Assembly: GCA_001804785.1 (NCBI GenBank)
Contig: MHBG01000020.1
Coordinates: forward strand, 1-35,248
Direction: 5' to 3'
Length of the DNA: 35,248 nucleotides
Origin: Lentisphaerae bacterium GWF2_45_14
GTDB taxonomy: Bacteria; Verrucomicrobiota; Lentisphaeria; Victivallales; GWF2-45-14
A program made the translations under genes and the position numbers. Position 1 is the first letter of the stretch; every line of letters starts with the position of its first letter. This document shows positions 7,498 to 15,475 of the stretch, piece after piece. The notes beneath the pieces were generated by a model. That model saw only the letters and a program-made list of their open reading frames with translations. It did not search any database and was not told where the DNA came from.

Positions 7498-8237
7498 TTT
7501 GTGGTTTGCTCCGGGTTGCCAGTATCTTCATCGTTCGGGGCCAATTTAAATCTTGCAATTGGTGTTGAGCCGGCGTAGACTTTGTCGCCCTCCTTCACAA
7601 GGATTTCGAAGTCGTCGGAATCAGGAAGGTACAACTCCGTTCTTGAGCCAAACTTTATCATTCCGAATATTTTGCCTTTTTCAAGGACTTGGCCGATTCT
7701 CACGGGGCATACGATCCTTCTTGCGATGGCTCCGGAAATCTGTTTTACGGCCACGGGGAAATTATATCCGTTCATATCGGCGATTCCGCCTATGGTCATG
7801 GACTCGTTTTCCTTTGATGCCTTCGTATTGCGGGCATCGTGGAATTTACCTTTTTTATACTGTTCATATTCGACTCTCATGCGGCACGGGGCCCTGTTAA
7901 GGTGAACATTTAGAACCGAAAGAAATATACCTATTCTTCTGGCGCTCCCGTTCTCAAAACATTTTATTTCGGGACACTCGACGGATCCTATGTCCCTCAC
8001 TACCCCGTCTGCTGGCGACACTAGAATATCGAGCTGCTTGGGAATTTCCCTAGGCGGATCACGAAAAAAGGCGGCAACACATAGCCAGAGGAAAACAACG
8101 AACCCGGAGCATATCCAGCCGGTGACATAGTACTTAAAAGTAAAGGCCAGGTAGAGAGTTATGGCTATGAGGACAAGGGCGGCAACACCGCATCCGAGCC
8201 ATTCCCTTGCTCCGTAAAGACTAAGTTTAATCATCAA
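7494..8237 (-). CDS. psd: Phosphatidylserine decarboxylase proenzyme, short (PSD-A) type
   Basis: This 247-aa protein has two N-terminal membrane segments (about 13-34 and 38-58) and then the decarboxylase domain. VSPADGVV (73-80) and LSVLNVHLNRAP with His112 are conserved. The self-cleavage site is FGSRTE, with cleavage between Gly197 and Ser198 to form the pyruvoyl group. FGSRTE instead of LGST marks the short PSD-A group found in many non-enterobacterial lineages. It decarboxylates phosphatidylserine to phosphatidylethanolamine at the inner membrane. Two consecutive ATGs open the frame; GAGGAAG upstream fits either (8237 or 8234). The stop overlaps the pssA start. It lies downstream of the DUF2062 gene, 65 bp away on the same strand. 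Confidence 0.94.
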   Translation of the reverse strand: MMIKLSLYGAREWLGCGVAALVLIAITLYLAFTFKYYVTGWICSGFVVFLWLCVAAFFRDPPREIPKQLDILVSPADGVVRDIGSVECPEIKCFENGSARRIGIFLSVLNVHLNRAPCRMRVEYEQYKKGKFHDARNTKASKENESMTIGGIADMNGYNFPVAVKQISGAIARRIVCPVRIGQVLEKGKIFGMIKFGSRTELYLPDSDDFEILVKEGDKVYAGSTPIARFKLAPNDEDTGNPEQTTK

Positions 8238-8302
8238 TATGCTTCCTCAATTATAAGGCTCTTAATTTAACGGGGCCGGATACCTTTTCAACTCTCCGCT
8301 GC

Positions 8303-8824
8303 TTATATCTGATCTTTTTCGATGGATGTAGAAAGTCTTATCCTCAGTTTTTGGTCCTTTTTCTGACGGTGACGAAGGATCAGCCCATACGAGAAAAAAT
8401 ATCCGATAAATGCACTCAATATCCCAAAAATTGCACCCCCTATAAAAAACGGGATCATTATATCATCGCCCAGATCGGCAAATGTATCAAGACTCGGATT
8501 CTTGAAAAAATCTCCCAGAATTTTATTGAGATGCCTCAGGGACAAAGGACTCCCCATGGCCAGACTTCCAATGTAGCACTGTAACGGATATAGGAATGGG
8601 ACAGTCAGATAATTTGTAACCCACGTTGCCGCCATCGCCGGTATTTTTTTTGCCTTAAGGAGGTATGCTATTCCCAGCGCGACAATCATCTGGGGCCCAA
8701 TCGGGATGATGAAAGCGACCAGAAGCCCCACAGCCACTCCGCGTGCTATAGAATCGGGAGTCCCGTTTTGTTTTATAAGCTTAACGTAAAAGTATTGCAG
8801 CGTATATTTTTTTAGCTTCTTCAT
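8303..8824 (-). CDS. DUF2062 family membrane protein
   Basis: At 173 aa, the region NGTPDSIARGVAVGLLVAFI followed by IPIGPQMIVALGIAYLL matches the start of DUF2062 proteins. These have a short amphipathic helix, then paired membrane segments and a conserved TWxTNxLTxPxxYxxQ-like stretch (here TWVTNYLTVPFLYPLQ). Three to four hydrophobic segments are visible, ending in a basic tail. The biochemical function of DUF2062 is unknown; members often sit beside lipid or glycosyltransferase genes. The frame is also open from a TTG at 8854. I prefer the ATG at 8824 because GGAA lies 5 bp before it and family proteins start just ahead of this helix. It is followed by psd-pssA-epimerase and may be the first gene of that unit. 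Confidence 0.82.
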   Translation of the reverse strand: MKKLKKYTLQYFYVKLIKQNGTPDSIARGVAVGLLVAFIIPIGPQMIVALGIAYLLKAKKIPAMAATWVTNYLTVPFLYPLQCYIGSLAMGSPLSLRHLNKILGDFFKNPSLDTFADLGDDIMIPFFIGGAIFGILSAFIGYFFSYGLILRHRQKKDQKLRIRLSTSIEKDQI

Positions 8825-8927
8825 TCGATTTCCATGGGTTCTTAAAAAATTCAACCCCGCAATCTAGCAGAGGAAGCCCTTTTATTCCAGTCAGATAAAA
8901 TCTCATATTAATTTATTTGGAAAGGTC

Positions 8928-8955
8928 TTGACAAATATCAATATTTAAATACAAT
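8928..8955 (+). promoter_or_regulatory. Sigma-70 promoter of the ROK regulator gene
   Basis: TTGACA (8928-8933) and TACAAT (8950-8955) are spaced by 16 bp. The predicted start of transcription is about 35 bp before the ATG at 8998. The -35 is a perfect consensus and the -10 matches 5 of 6. The -10 lies inside the operator-like sequence listed separately. Confidence 0.6.
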
Positions 8956-8956
8956 A
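8946..8956 (+). promoter_or_regulatory. Candidate ROK operator copy 1 (TAAATACAATA)
   Basis: TAAATACAATA overlaps the -10 of the ROK gene promoter. The same 11 bp recurs at 10125-10135 just downstream of the ROK gene. Occlusion of the -10 would give autorepression, which is common for ROK repressors. This is inferred from repetition and position; no binding has been shown. Confidence 0.45.
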
Positions 8957-8997
8957 TAATTAAAATCAATTTGCTCTTAAATATTTTGTTGCTATTT

Positions 8998-10113
8998 ATG
9001 AATACAGCTATTAAGAAAAATCCAAAGAATCAGGTGAAGTCGTTAATATTCGGCTCAAACGGCATTTCCAGAAAAGAAATGGCGGGGGAATCCGGTCTTG
9101 ACGTAAGGACAGTGTCCGGCTATGTTGAAGAATTACTGAAACAAGGCCTTATAATTGAAAAAAGCGCAGGCCCTGTGGGCAAAGGACGGCCTTCCGTACT
9201 CTACTGTTCAAATTCAGAAAAATTAGCATTTACGGGAATTATCCTGCGGGCAAGGGAGCTTGCTTACTGCAGTTGCACCCCTGCGGGGGATATAATCAGC
9301 GATGGTTCGGAATCCTTCGATCCGGAATCTGAAACCAAGCTTAAAACGATAAAGAGGATTCTCGACAGGATAGAATTCCTAAAAAAAGAGGCGGAATCAG
9401 AAGGAAAAATCAATTCCGGTATTGGAATCGCCATATCAAGATGGCTCAAGCCGCCGCTCTCCGTTTACGATTTATTTTCGGATATCACGGAAATCGTCGA
9501 AAGAGAGACTGGCATTCCGACATTCAGCTCCACGCCTATAGACGCGGCTCTATATCACATAAGAAATATTTCCCGTGCCGTTCGCGATATGATAATTATT
9601 CATCCCGGAATCGTGGTGGAGCTGGGAATAATGCTCGGCGGTTCTATTCCCGCCGACTCGCGTGAGATTGAAAAAGCCTTCTCCCATATATGTGTAGAGG
9701 AAAACGGAGCCGGGTGCTATTGTGGGAAAAACGGGTGTTTGGAACACTATGCTTCAAACGTTTCCATAAATAATATCCTCATCGCTGAATTGAAGAAGGA
9801 CGCAATATCGGAAACTCTGCTTTTTAAAGAAGGGCTGAAACGCAAAATTCCGGCATACGTCAGGACCGCTGAAAAAGTTTCGCTCGTCCTTGCAAGGGGA
9901 ATCTCGGAAATCTGCCGGCTTTACGGCCTTAAATCTGTGAATCTCCTCGCCGTTCCCGAAGAAATAAGCGATAAAACGGTGAGAAAATTGGAAAAACTTC
10001 CACAATTTAAAGAAAAGCTTATCGCCTGTTCTACATTTCCACAAATTGACATTGCCAGGGCGGCGGCGCTCATGGCGGCTTTTGAAGTAGTCGGAAATTT
10101 CGAGAAAATATAA
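8998..10113 (+). CDS. ROK-family transcriptional regulator (NagC/XylR type)
   Basis: This 371-aa protein has an N-terminal winged helix-turn-helix (GISRKEMAGESGLDVRTVSG, then VGKGRPSVLY, about residues 20-70) followed by a ROK sugar-kinase-like domain. The ROK zinc motif is intact as CYCGKNGCLEHYAS. The ATP-binding and phosphoryl-transfer residues of true ROK kinases are not obvious, so a sugar-responsive repressor is more likely than a kinase. The frame opens at a TTG (8971), but the ATG at 8998 is preferred because it gives a normal N-terminus (MNTAIKKNPKNQ) and leaves room for a leader after the promoter. No clear ribosome-binding site precedes it. It is followed after 36 bp by a DegT aminotransferase and an amidohydrolase, probably its regulon. 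The inducer sugar is unknown. Confidence 0.87.
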   Translation: MNTAIKKNPKNQVKSLIFGSNGISRKEMAGESGLDVRTVSGYVEELLKQGLIIEKSAGPVGKGRPSVLYCSNSEKLAFTGIILRARELAYCSCTPAGDIISDGSESFDPESETKLKTIKRILDRIEFLKKEAESEGKINSGIGIAISRWLKPPLSVYDLFSDITEIVERETGIPTFSSTPIDAALYHIRNISRAVRDMIIIHPGIVVELGIMLGGSIPADSREIEKAFSHICVEENGAGCYCGKNGCLEHYASNVSINNILIAELKKDAISETLLFKEGLKRKIPAYVRTAEKVSLVLARGISEICRLYGLKSVNLLAVPEEISDKTVRKLEKLPQFKEKLIACSTFPQIDIARAAALMAAFEVVGNFEKI

Positions 10114-10117
10114 CTCA

Positions 10118-10135
10118 TTGTATATAAATACAATA
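10118..10135 (+). promoter_or_regulatory. Candidate ROK operator copy 2: dyad TTGTAT-N4-ATACAA
   Basis: TTGTATATAAATACAA (10118-10133) is a dyad with perfect 6-bp arms around a 4-bp centre. It contains the TAAATACAATA (10125-10135) also found at the ROK promoter. It sits between the ROK stop codon and the AAGGAG of the aminotransferase gene, where bound repressor could block transcription into the two enzyme genes. Confidence 0.5.
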
Positions 10136-10149
10136 AGGAGCAGCAACAG

Positions 10150-11412
10150 ATGAAAAACGAAAAACTGTCCAATCTCGCGGTAAACGGCGGCGCCAAGACA
10201 ATAGAAAAGCCGTTCCCCGGCAGAAGCCATTTCGGAATCGAGGAAAAAACAGCTGTCAACAAACTCTTTGACGATGCCATTAAAAGCGGGAGCGCCCCGG
10301 GTTACAACGGGCCCGAGGAAGAGGCATACTGCCGCGAATTCGCCGAATACATGGGCGGTGGTTATGCCGATGGTGTCAATTCGGGAACAAATTCCGTTTA
10401 CGTGGCTCTTAAGGCGCTCAACCCCGAGCCTTTCAGCGAAATTATCGTGTCCTGCATCACCGATCCGGGCGGCATGATGCCGATACCGCTTCTTAACTGC
10501 ATACCCGTCGTTGCCGATACAGCTCCGGGACAATACAACACAAGCGCGGCAGAAATAGAGAAACTCATCACACCGCTTACAAGCGTTATCGTCGTTCCGC
10601 ATATCGGCGGTGAACCAGCTGATATCAAGGGAATTATGAAAGTCGCATCAAAATACGATATCCAGGTCGTCGAGGACTGTTCACAGTCGCACGGCGCTAA
10701 AATAAATGGGGAAATGATTGGGACTTTCGGCGATATAGCCGCCTATTCCACGATGTTCGGAAAACACCATTGCGCAGGCGGTCAGGGCGGAATGATTTTT
10801 ACGAAAAGTGAAGGCCTTTACTGGAAAATCCGCAGAGCGGCCGACAGAGGTAAGCCGTTCGGAATGCCTTCCGGAACAACTAACTGTACCGCGGCACTGA
10901 ATAACAACCTGAGCGAAATCTCCTCCGCTATCGGTAGAGAACAGCTCAAAAAACTCCCATCAATAGTATCCCGCCGTCAGGAATTCGCCGCAGTGTTCAA
11001 GAAAAAATGCCTCAATGACCTAAAGTCAATAAAGGTCCCGGAACTTCTCTCAGGCGCGGAGGACTCTTACTGGTGGTGGAGGCTCGAAGTAAATCAAGAC
11101 GCCATTTCCTGCTCGAAAGCTGATTTCTGCGCCGCCCTTAGCGCAGAAGGCGTTTCGCTCAATCCCTCATACATATTTGCAATGCCACACAAGATGGACT
11201 GGTTTAAAAACAGAAGCGCATTCGGCACTAGAGGCTTCCCGTGGACTTCTCCCCTCTATAAAGGAAGCATGGATAGAGAATTCGACTGCCCGAATGCCGA
11301 AAATGCCTGCTCTTTGCAGTTCAATCTCAATATTGCCGAAAGCTGGGGAGAAAAGGAAATAGAACTGCTATCCCGCGCATTCAAAAAAGTTGAGACTGCT
11401 TTTCTAAAGTAA
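10150..11412 (+). CDS. DegT/DnrJ/EryC1/StrS family PLP-dependent aminotransferase
   Basis: This 420-aa fold-type I PLP protein has PLP-binding Asp176 in VVEDCSQSHGA and GTFGDIAAYS. The Schiff-base lysine is Lys205 in FGKHHCAGGQGG. Family members transfer an amino group, usually from glutamate, to keto-sugars, often nucleotide-linked. This one is somewhat longer than average (about 370-400), and it shares the short NxGxxxxxxPFP start (VNGGAKTIEKPFPGR) of sub-groups seen beside catabolic or oxidoreductase genes rather than LPS clusters. AAGGAG lies 9 bp before the ATG. It is preceded by a ROK regulator and followed after 12 bp by an amidohydrolase, so a role in amino-sugar or cyclitol metabolism is plausible. 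The active-site lysine is present, so catalysis is expected. Confidence 0.9.
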   Translation: MKNEKLSNLAVNGGAKTIEKPFPGRSHFGIEEKTAVNKLFDDAIKSGSAPGYNGPEEEAYCREFAEYMGGGYADGVNSGTNSVYVALKALNPEPFSEIIVSCITDPGGMMPIPLLNCIPVVADTAPGQYNTSAAEIEKLITPLTSVIVVPHIGGEPADIKGIMKVASKYDIQVVEDCSQSHGAKINGEMIGTFGDIAAYSTMFGKHHCAGGQGGMIFTKSEGLYWKIRRAADRGKPFGMPSGTTNCTAALNNNLSEISSAIGREQLKKLPSIVSRRQEFAAVFKKKCLNDLKSIKVPELLSGAEDSYWWWRLEVNQDAISCSKADFCAALSAEGVSLNPSYIFAMPHKMDWFKNRSAFGTRGFPWTSPLYKGSMDREFDCPNAENACSLQFNLNIAESWGEKEIELLSRAFKKVETAFLK

Positions 11413-11424
11413 GGAATTTTAAAA

Positions 11425-12324
11425 ATGTTTATCGATATTCACACGCATATAACATATGGAAAGTTCGAAGAGTTTTCCGAGATGCTCACCCGTAAACCTT
11501 TTACGGTTGAAACACTTATTAAAAAAATGGACAGCGAAGGAATACAGAAGTCTGTACTGCTTCCTCTGACCAATCCCGAGAACCTCGACTTTTATGCGGT
11601 TGCCGGAAATCAGGAATGCATTGAGGCCTGCCGCAAATACCCCGGCAGGCTCGCTACATTCTGCAATATAGACCCTCGAAATATGCTCAATTTTAAGAGG
11701 GGAAGCATCAACAGCCTGATAAGGGCATATAAGAAACTGGGCTGTGTGGGAATCGGTGAAGTCTGCGCGACACTCCCCGTTGACCATAAGCTTTACAGAA
11801 ATCTTTACCGCGCCGCGGGTGAGGAAAATATGCCGATGCTCTTCCACTTTGTGTCCGGAAGATATTTAAACTACGGCGCGATAGATGAGCTTCACCTTCC
11901 GCGTCTCGAAAAAATGCTCAAGACATTTCCCCAAACCATTTTCATCGGACACTCCCCATGTTTCTGGAACGAAATCGACGGCCGTCTCGCCGAGGAACAA
12001 AGGAATTCTTACGTAATCGGCCCTATAAAGAAAAAAGGGACTCTCTGGAGGCTTTTCGAAGAATGCCCCAACCTTTATGCCGATACATCGGCTGGCAGTT
12101 CTCATGTGGCTTTAAGCCGCGATCCTGAAAAGGGTTATGCGTTCCTTGAAAAATTCAATTCAAGACTCTTTTTCGGCACTGACCGTTTCAGCTCGGCTGA
12201 CGAGGCAAAACCCTTGATTATTGATTTTCTGAAAGATGCCGTCAAGAGCGGTAAGATATCAAAGAAAGCCTTCGAAAACATAACCCACAAAAATTACGAA
12301 AGAGTCTTTCCGTCCGCAAAATAA
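11425..12324 (+). CDS. Amidohydrolase-2 family metal-dependent TIM-barrel hydrolase
   Basis: This 299-aa protein has the metal-binding HxH right at the N-terminus (DIHTHIT, His6 and His8). Further candidate ligands are Glu112 (GIGEVC), His141 (LFHFVSG), His176 (IGHSP) and Asp253 in FFGTDRFSS. This arrangement is typical of amidohydrolase-2 family members, which hydrolyse or decarboxylate cyclic and lactone substrates. The specific substrate cannot be predicted. AAGGAA lies before the ATG, 12 bp after the aminotransferase stop. It is the last gene of the ROK unit, and a strong terminator follows within 10 bp. Length is normal for the family and no signal peptide is present, so it is cytosolic. 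Confidence 0.87.
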   Translation: MFIDIHTHITYGKFEEFSEMLTRKPFTVETLIKKMDSEGIQKSVLLPLTNPENLDFYAVAGNQECIEACRKYPGRLATFCNIDPRNMLNFKRGSINSLIRAYKKLGCVGIGEVCATLPVDHKLYRNLYRAAGEENMPMLFHFVSGRYLNYGAIDELHLPRLEKMLKTFPQTIFIGHSPCFWNEIDGRLAEEQRNSYVIGPIKKKGTLWRLFEECPNLYADTSAGSSHVALSRDPEKGYAFLEKFNSRLFFGTDRFSSADEAKPLIIDFLKDAVKSGKISKKAFENITHKNYERVFPSAK

Positions 12325-12331
12325 CAAATAA

Positions 12332-12362
12332 AAAAGGCAGGGCAAAAAACACCCTGCCTTTT
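12332..12362. terminator. Strong rho-independent terminator (bidirectional)
   Basis: GGCAGGG (12336-12342) and CCCTGCC (12352-12358) form a 7-bp GC stem, extended by AAAA/TTTT to 11 bp, with a 9-nt loop. The A and T tracts on each side let it work for the amidohydrolase (plus strand) and the membrane-protein gene ending at 12410 (minus strand). Confidence 0.85.
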
Positions 12363-12409
12363 ACAATTCCTCATCAAACATTTGCTTTACTAAGATTTCA
12401 CAACGTGAT

Positions 12410-12835
12410 TCATCGGCCTCGCGGAACATTATCGCTTTTTCTGGTCGTTTTCAGGATAATCAGGTAGAATGGGGAGAGGGTCAGGCAGTAGAAAGGCAGT
12501 GCGAACCAGCCCCAGAGCAAAACGCCCTTGCAATCTCGCAGGCGAGGATGACCATCGTTTGCATCATATTTGCTACGAATATCTTGCGGCATACGATTGA
12601 TGTTGATGTTTCCACGTTCATCTCTGCCGAAACGTTCCCGCAGTTCCATTCGGTAATGAAATCCCGACCAGATGCAGGCATTGCAAAGCGCAAAACTGAA
12701 AAGAGGCAGCAGGAGGATAATCCTCTTTTTATGTTTGCTGAAATGTAGGAGGACGAAGAAAATGACAGGGGAAATGATACAAAGCCAGAAAAGCGCGATG
12801 TAAAAAATCTTAAAGATGTAGATCCAGCCGATCAT
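12410..12835 (-). CDS. Hypothetical small membrane protein
   Basis: I do not recognise this 141-aa protein. It has hydrophobic segments at about residues 5-30, 38-56 and 104-128. A polar stretch of ~45 residues between the second and third is rich in Arg, Asp and Asn (ERFGRDERGNININRMPQ), and the tail is basic. That layout suggests three membrane passes with one exposed loop. The ATG overlaps the TGA of the KamA-like gene (ATGA), so expression is probably coupled to it. The gene ends 48 bp before the shared terminator. Homology and function are unknown. It is likely real because of the overlap, the clear membrane pattern and the lack of a better frame here. Confidence 0.65.
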   Translation of the reverse strand: MIGWIYIFKIFYIALFWLCIISPVIFFVLLHFSKHKKRIILLLPLFSFALCNACIWSGFHYRMELRERFGRDERGNININRMPQDIRSKYDANDGHPRLRDCKGVLLWGWFALPFYCLTLSPFYLIILKTTRKSDNVPRGR

Positions 12836-13821
12836 TTGAATTCAGGGTATTTGATGATTCTGCCGTCGATTGACTCGTAGCCGCCGTCATGGAAGAGGCA
12901 GGGCTGAAGCGCGGCTTTGCCTCCGCCGTCCGGGAGGTCTATCGCAAAAATAGGGACTGCTATAGAACTCAGCTTTTTCCTGAATGATTTGATAATTTCA
13001 AGCCCTTTTTCAATCCCGGTGGCAAAATGCCTTACTCCCTTAACAGGGTCGATATGAAAGAGATAGTGCGGCTTAATCTTGTTTTTTACAAGCGCGCGAA
13101 AGAGCGTCTCAAGCGTTTCGGAATCGTCGTTGACACCTTTCAGAAGCACGGTCTGGTTCAATACTGGAATGCTTGAATTTACCAGAAGCTTGCAGGCGTT
13201 CATTGACTTGTCCGTAATCTCGTTTGGATGATTGAAGTGTGTCATGACCCATATGCTGGGAAACGATGCGAGTATTTTCGCCAGATTTTCGGTTATACGC
13301 TCCGGCATCACTACGGGTATTCTTGTTCCGATTCTGACAATGTCCACGCCGGACGCGAAGAGTTTTTCCAGGAGCGCGGCTATCTTCGAGTCGGAAAGCA
13401 TCAGCGGATCGCCGCCTGAAATGAGAACTTCCCTCACCCGCGGATTGAGCTTCAGCCAGCGGCAGACGTTGTCCGCCTCTTCTTCAGAAATATCGGAAGC
13501 CTCCGCGCCATCCTTCCAGCACCTTTTTCTGAAGCAAAAACGGCAGTGTACAGCACAGCGGTTCGTCGCAAGCAGCACGATTCTGTCGTCATACTTATGT
13601 ATAATACGGGGAAGCGGCGAAAGATGATCTTCCGCAAGCGGGTCTTCAGACGAACTTCGGTCCTCAAGCTCTTTTTCCGATGGGATACATTGAAGCCCGA
13701 CGGGATCAAGTGACGGATTTTTGGTATCCCTTATAAGTTCGAGATAATAGTCCGTAGCACGGAAAGGATAGACTGCGGCAACCTTTTCGACTGCTGGACT
13801 TTTTATCAAGTTTTCGTGCAT
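12832..13821 (-). CDS. KamA-family radical SAM aminomutase (lysine 2,3-aminomutase-like)
   Basis: This 329-aa radical SAM enzyme has its 4Fe-4S cysteines in CAVHCRFCFRKR (Cys89, Cys93, Cys96). SGGDPLML is the SAM-binding GGE-like strand. The PLP lysine is Lys302 in IDLPDGGGKAAL. Asp258 (HIDPVKG) and Asp295 fall where lysine 2,3-aminomutase has its two substrate-amine-binding aspartates, so a lysine-like substrate is plausible. Length matches EpmB (which acts on EF-P-linked lysine precursors) rather than the ~415-aa clostridial KamA, but the GGGK region looks like KamA. No EF-P or epmA gene is in view. The gene starts 3 bp after pgi and overlaps the following membrane-protein gene. Confidence 0.85.
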   Translation of the reverse strand: MHENLIKSPAVEKVAAVYPFRATDYYLELIRDTKNPSLDPVGLQCIPSEKELEDRSSSEDPLAEDHLSPLPRIIHKYDDRIVLLATNRCAVHCRFCFRKRCWKDGAEASDISEEEADNVCRWLKLNPRVREVLISGGDPLMLSDSKIAALLEKLFASGVDIVRIGTRIPVVMPERITENLAKILASFPSIWVMTHFNHPNEITDKSMNACKLLVNSSIPVLNQTVLLKGVNDDSETLETLFRALVKNKIKPHYLFHIDPVKGVRHFATGIEKGLEIIKSFRKKLSSIAVPIFAIDLPDGGGKAALQPCLFHDGGYESIDGRIIKYPEFK

Positions 13822-13824
13822 ATT

Positions 13825-15411
13825 TCAGGCAACGCTGTAAACCCAGCCCCTGTCCTTATTCCATTCTCGACTGAGGCGGCATCTCGGAATTGAACGCAAA
13901 TCCGCGTTTTCCGCCAGCTTGGCGAGAATGCCTTCAACATCCTCCGTCTTGTCGGAGAAACCCATTTTAGTGACAATTTCCGGCGCAAGTCCGGTAAATC
14001 CTTTGATGGACGAAAGTTTCGTTTCAACATCCGTCAAAAGAGTAACAAGCTCTTTACTGACAAGTTTATACGACTGCACACCCGGCTGATGGAATGCGTT
14101 GATATGAATGAATTCGGCGTAGACGGCCACGGCCCTTTCGTAGAGGGCGATGATCATTCCCATATTGAATTCGTTGACTTCCGTTATTGTCATATTAATT
14201 ATCTGGCGCTTTTTACCCTTGAGTGCTCCGGCGAGGCCCGCCAGGAACGCATGCAGATAGTCGCCCATTGTTATGGAACCGTTAATAGGCAGCTCCATCT
14301 TGTCCTTGAGGACTTCGATAAATGTTACGAAGAAATCGTCGCGGCCGTCATTGAGCTGTTGAATGAACGCATGTGCGTCCGTTCCACCTTTGTTGCCGAA
14401 AACATTGAGGCCTTGGTTGACGATTTTGCCGTCGAGATCTTTTTCCTTGCCGATGCTCTCCATCACGAGCTGCTGGAGGTAGCGTGAGAGGAGTATGAGT
14501 CTGTCAGAGTAGGGAACTATTACCATGTTGCGGTCGCCTTTTCCTTTTCCGGCGATATACCACATTACGGCGAGAAGATAGGATGGATTTTTAGGAAAAT
14601 CGCTTTTCCTTGTGAGGGAGTCCATCCAGCATGCACCGTCGATAAAACTCTTGAAGTTCATTCCGGTAAGAGCGGCGGGCAAATGACCAACGACACTGGT
14701 TTCGCTTGTTCTTCCGCCGATAGACTCAGCCATTTCGAAAATTTTGAGCCATTTGTCGGTGCGAGCGGTATCATCGAGCGCGCTTTTTTTCATGGTGATT
14801 GCGCAAGAGTGTGCGGAGAAGTCGAGTTTTTCCTTTTCGTACACTTTCTGGAGTGAGATCATATTGTTTTTAGTCTCCTGAGTGCCTCCGGACTTGGAGA
14901 TGTGCGCCATCAGGGTTGTCTCAAGGTCTATCGCGTTTATAAGGTCAGCTATCCCGGCGGTATCAGTATTGTCTAGGAAATATATCTTAAGATAGCCGTT
15001 GCGTTTTGAAAGGTGAAGTTCGTTCCAGTAGGGACCATTGATTGAAAACTGCATAAGTTGCGGCCCCAATGCGGAACCACCGATGCCGTTGACGACCAGG
15101 CTCTCGAATTTTTTACCTGTACTTCCGCGGATTTTTCCCTTCCTGACATCCTCCGCGAACTCTTCGACTTCTTCGAAAAGAGTTGAACCTGAATATACCG
15201 AGCGGTCGGTAAAATGAGTTACTTTACGATTTTCATCAGGATTTTTTATCTCGCCAGCTTCTATTCTGGTCATTTCCTTGTGTGCCGCGACTAACTTGCC
15301 GGACATGTTTTCCATGTCGCTGTCACTAAAGTCCATGCCCGCAACGTTAAGGGAAAACCCTGTTTTGCCGTCGATAAAAGTGTATTTGCTTTTTCTCATA
15401 AGACTGTCCAT
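13825..15411 (-). CDS. pgi: Glucose-6-phosphate isomerase
   Basis: At 528 aa this is near the usual PGI length. Sugar-phosphate isomerase motifs are present: NGIGGSALGPQ, SKSGGTQET, ESIGGRTSET, QQLVMESIGKEKD (catalytic Glu) and GNKGGTDAHAFIQQL (catalytic His). The enzyme interconverts glucose-6-phosphate and fructose-6-phosphate in the cytosol, linking glycolysis with cell-wall sugar synthesis. KGGTDAHAFIQQL resembles the cyanobacterial/chlamydial branch rather than the enterobacterial one. The C-terminal ~80 residues (after KLVSKELVTLL) form an extra helical segment ending REWNKDRGWVYSV. GGAAG lies 7 bp before the ATG. It is followed closely by the KamA-like gene and sits 64 bp after the 2H-phosphoesterase gene. 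Confidence 0.93.
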   Translation of the reverse strand: MDSLMRKSKYTFIDGKTGFSLNVAGMDFSDSDMENMSGKLVAAHKEMTRIEAGEIKNPDENRKVTHFTDRSVYSGSTLFEEVEEFAEDVRKGKIRGSTGKKFESLVVNGIGGSALGPQLMQFSINGPYWNELHLSKRNGYLKIYFLDNTDTAGIADLINAIDLETTLMAHISKSGGTQETKNNMISLQKVYEKEKLDFSAHSCAITMKKSALDDTARTDKWLKIFEMAESIGGRTSETSVVGHLPAALTGMNFKSFIDGACWMDSLTRKSDFPKNPSYLLAVMWYIAGKGKGDRNMVIVPYSDRLILLSRYLQQLVMESIGKEKDLDGKIVNQGLNVFGNKGGTDAHAFIQQLNDGRDDFFVTFIEVLKDKMELPINGSITMGDYLHAFLAGLAGALKGKKRQIINMTITEVNEFNMGMIIALYERAVAVYAEFIHINAFHQPGVQSYKLVSKELVTLLTDVETKLSSIKGFTGLAPEIVTKMGFSDKTEDVEGILAKLAENADLRSIPRCRLSREWNKDRGWVYSVA

Positions 15412-15475
15412 TATCTGCTTCCTTCTGCTTATTTAACTTAAAATATACGTAGTAATCTAGTCCATAAAGGATTTT

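Noticed and set aside
9754..10602. A 282-aa open frame on the minus strand spanning the ROK and DegT genes
   Set aside because: It is antisense to two clearly conserved genes and crosses their boundary; no family motif is seen.
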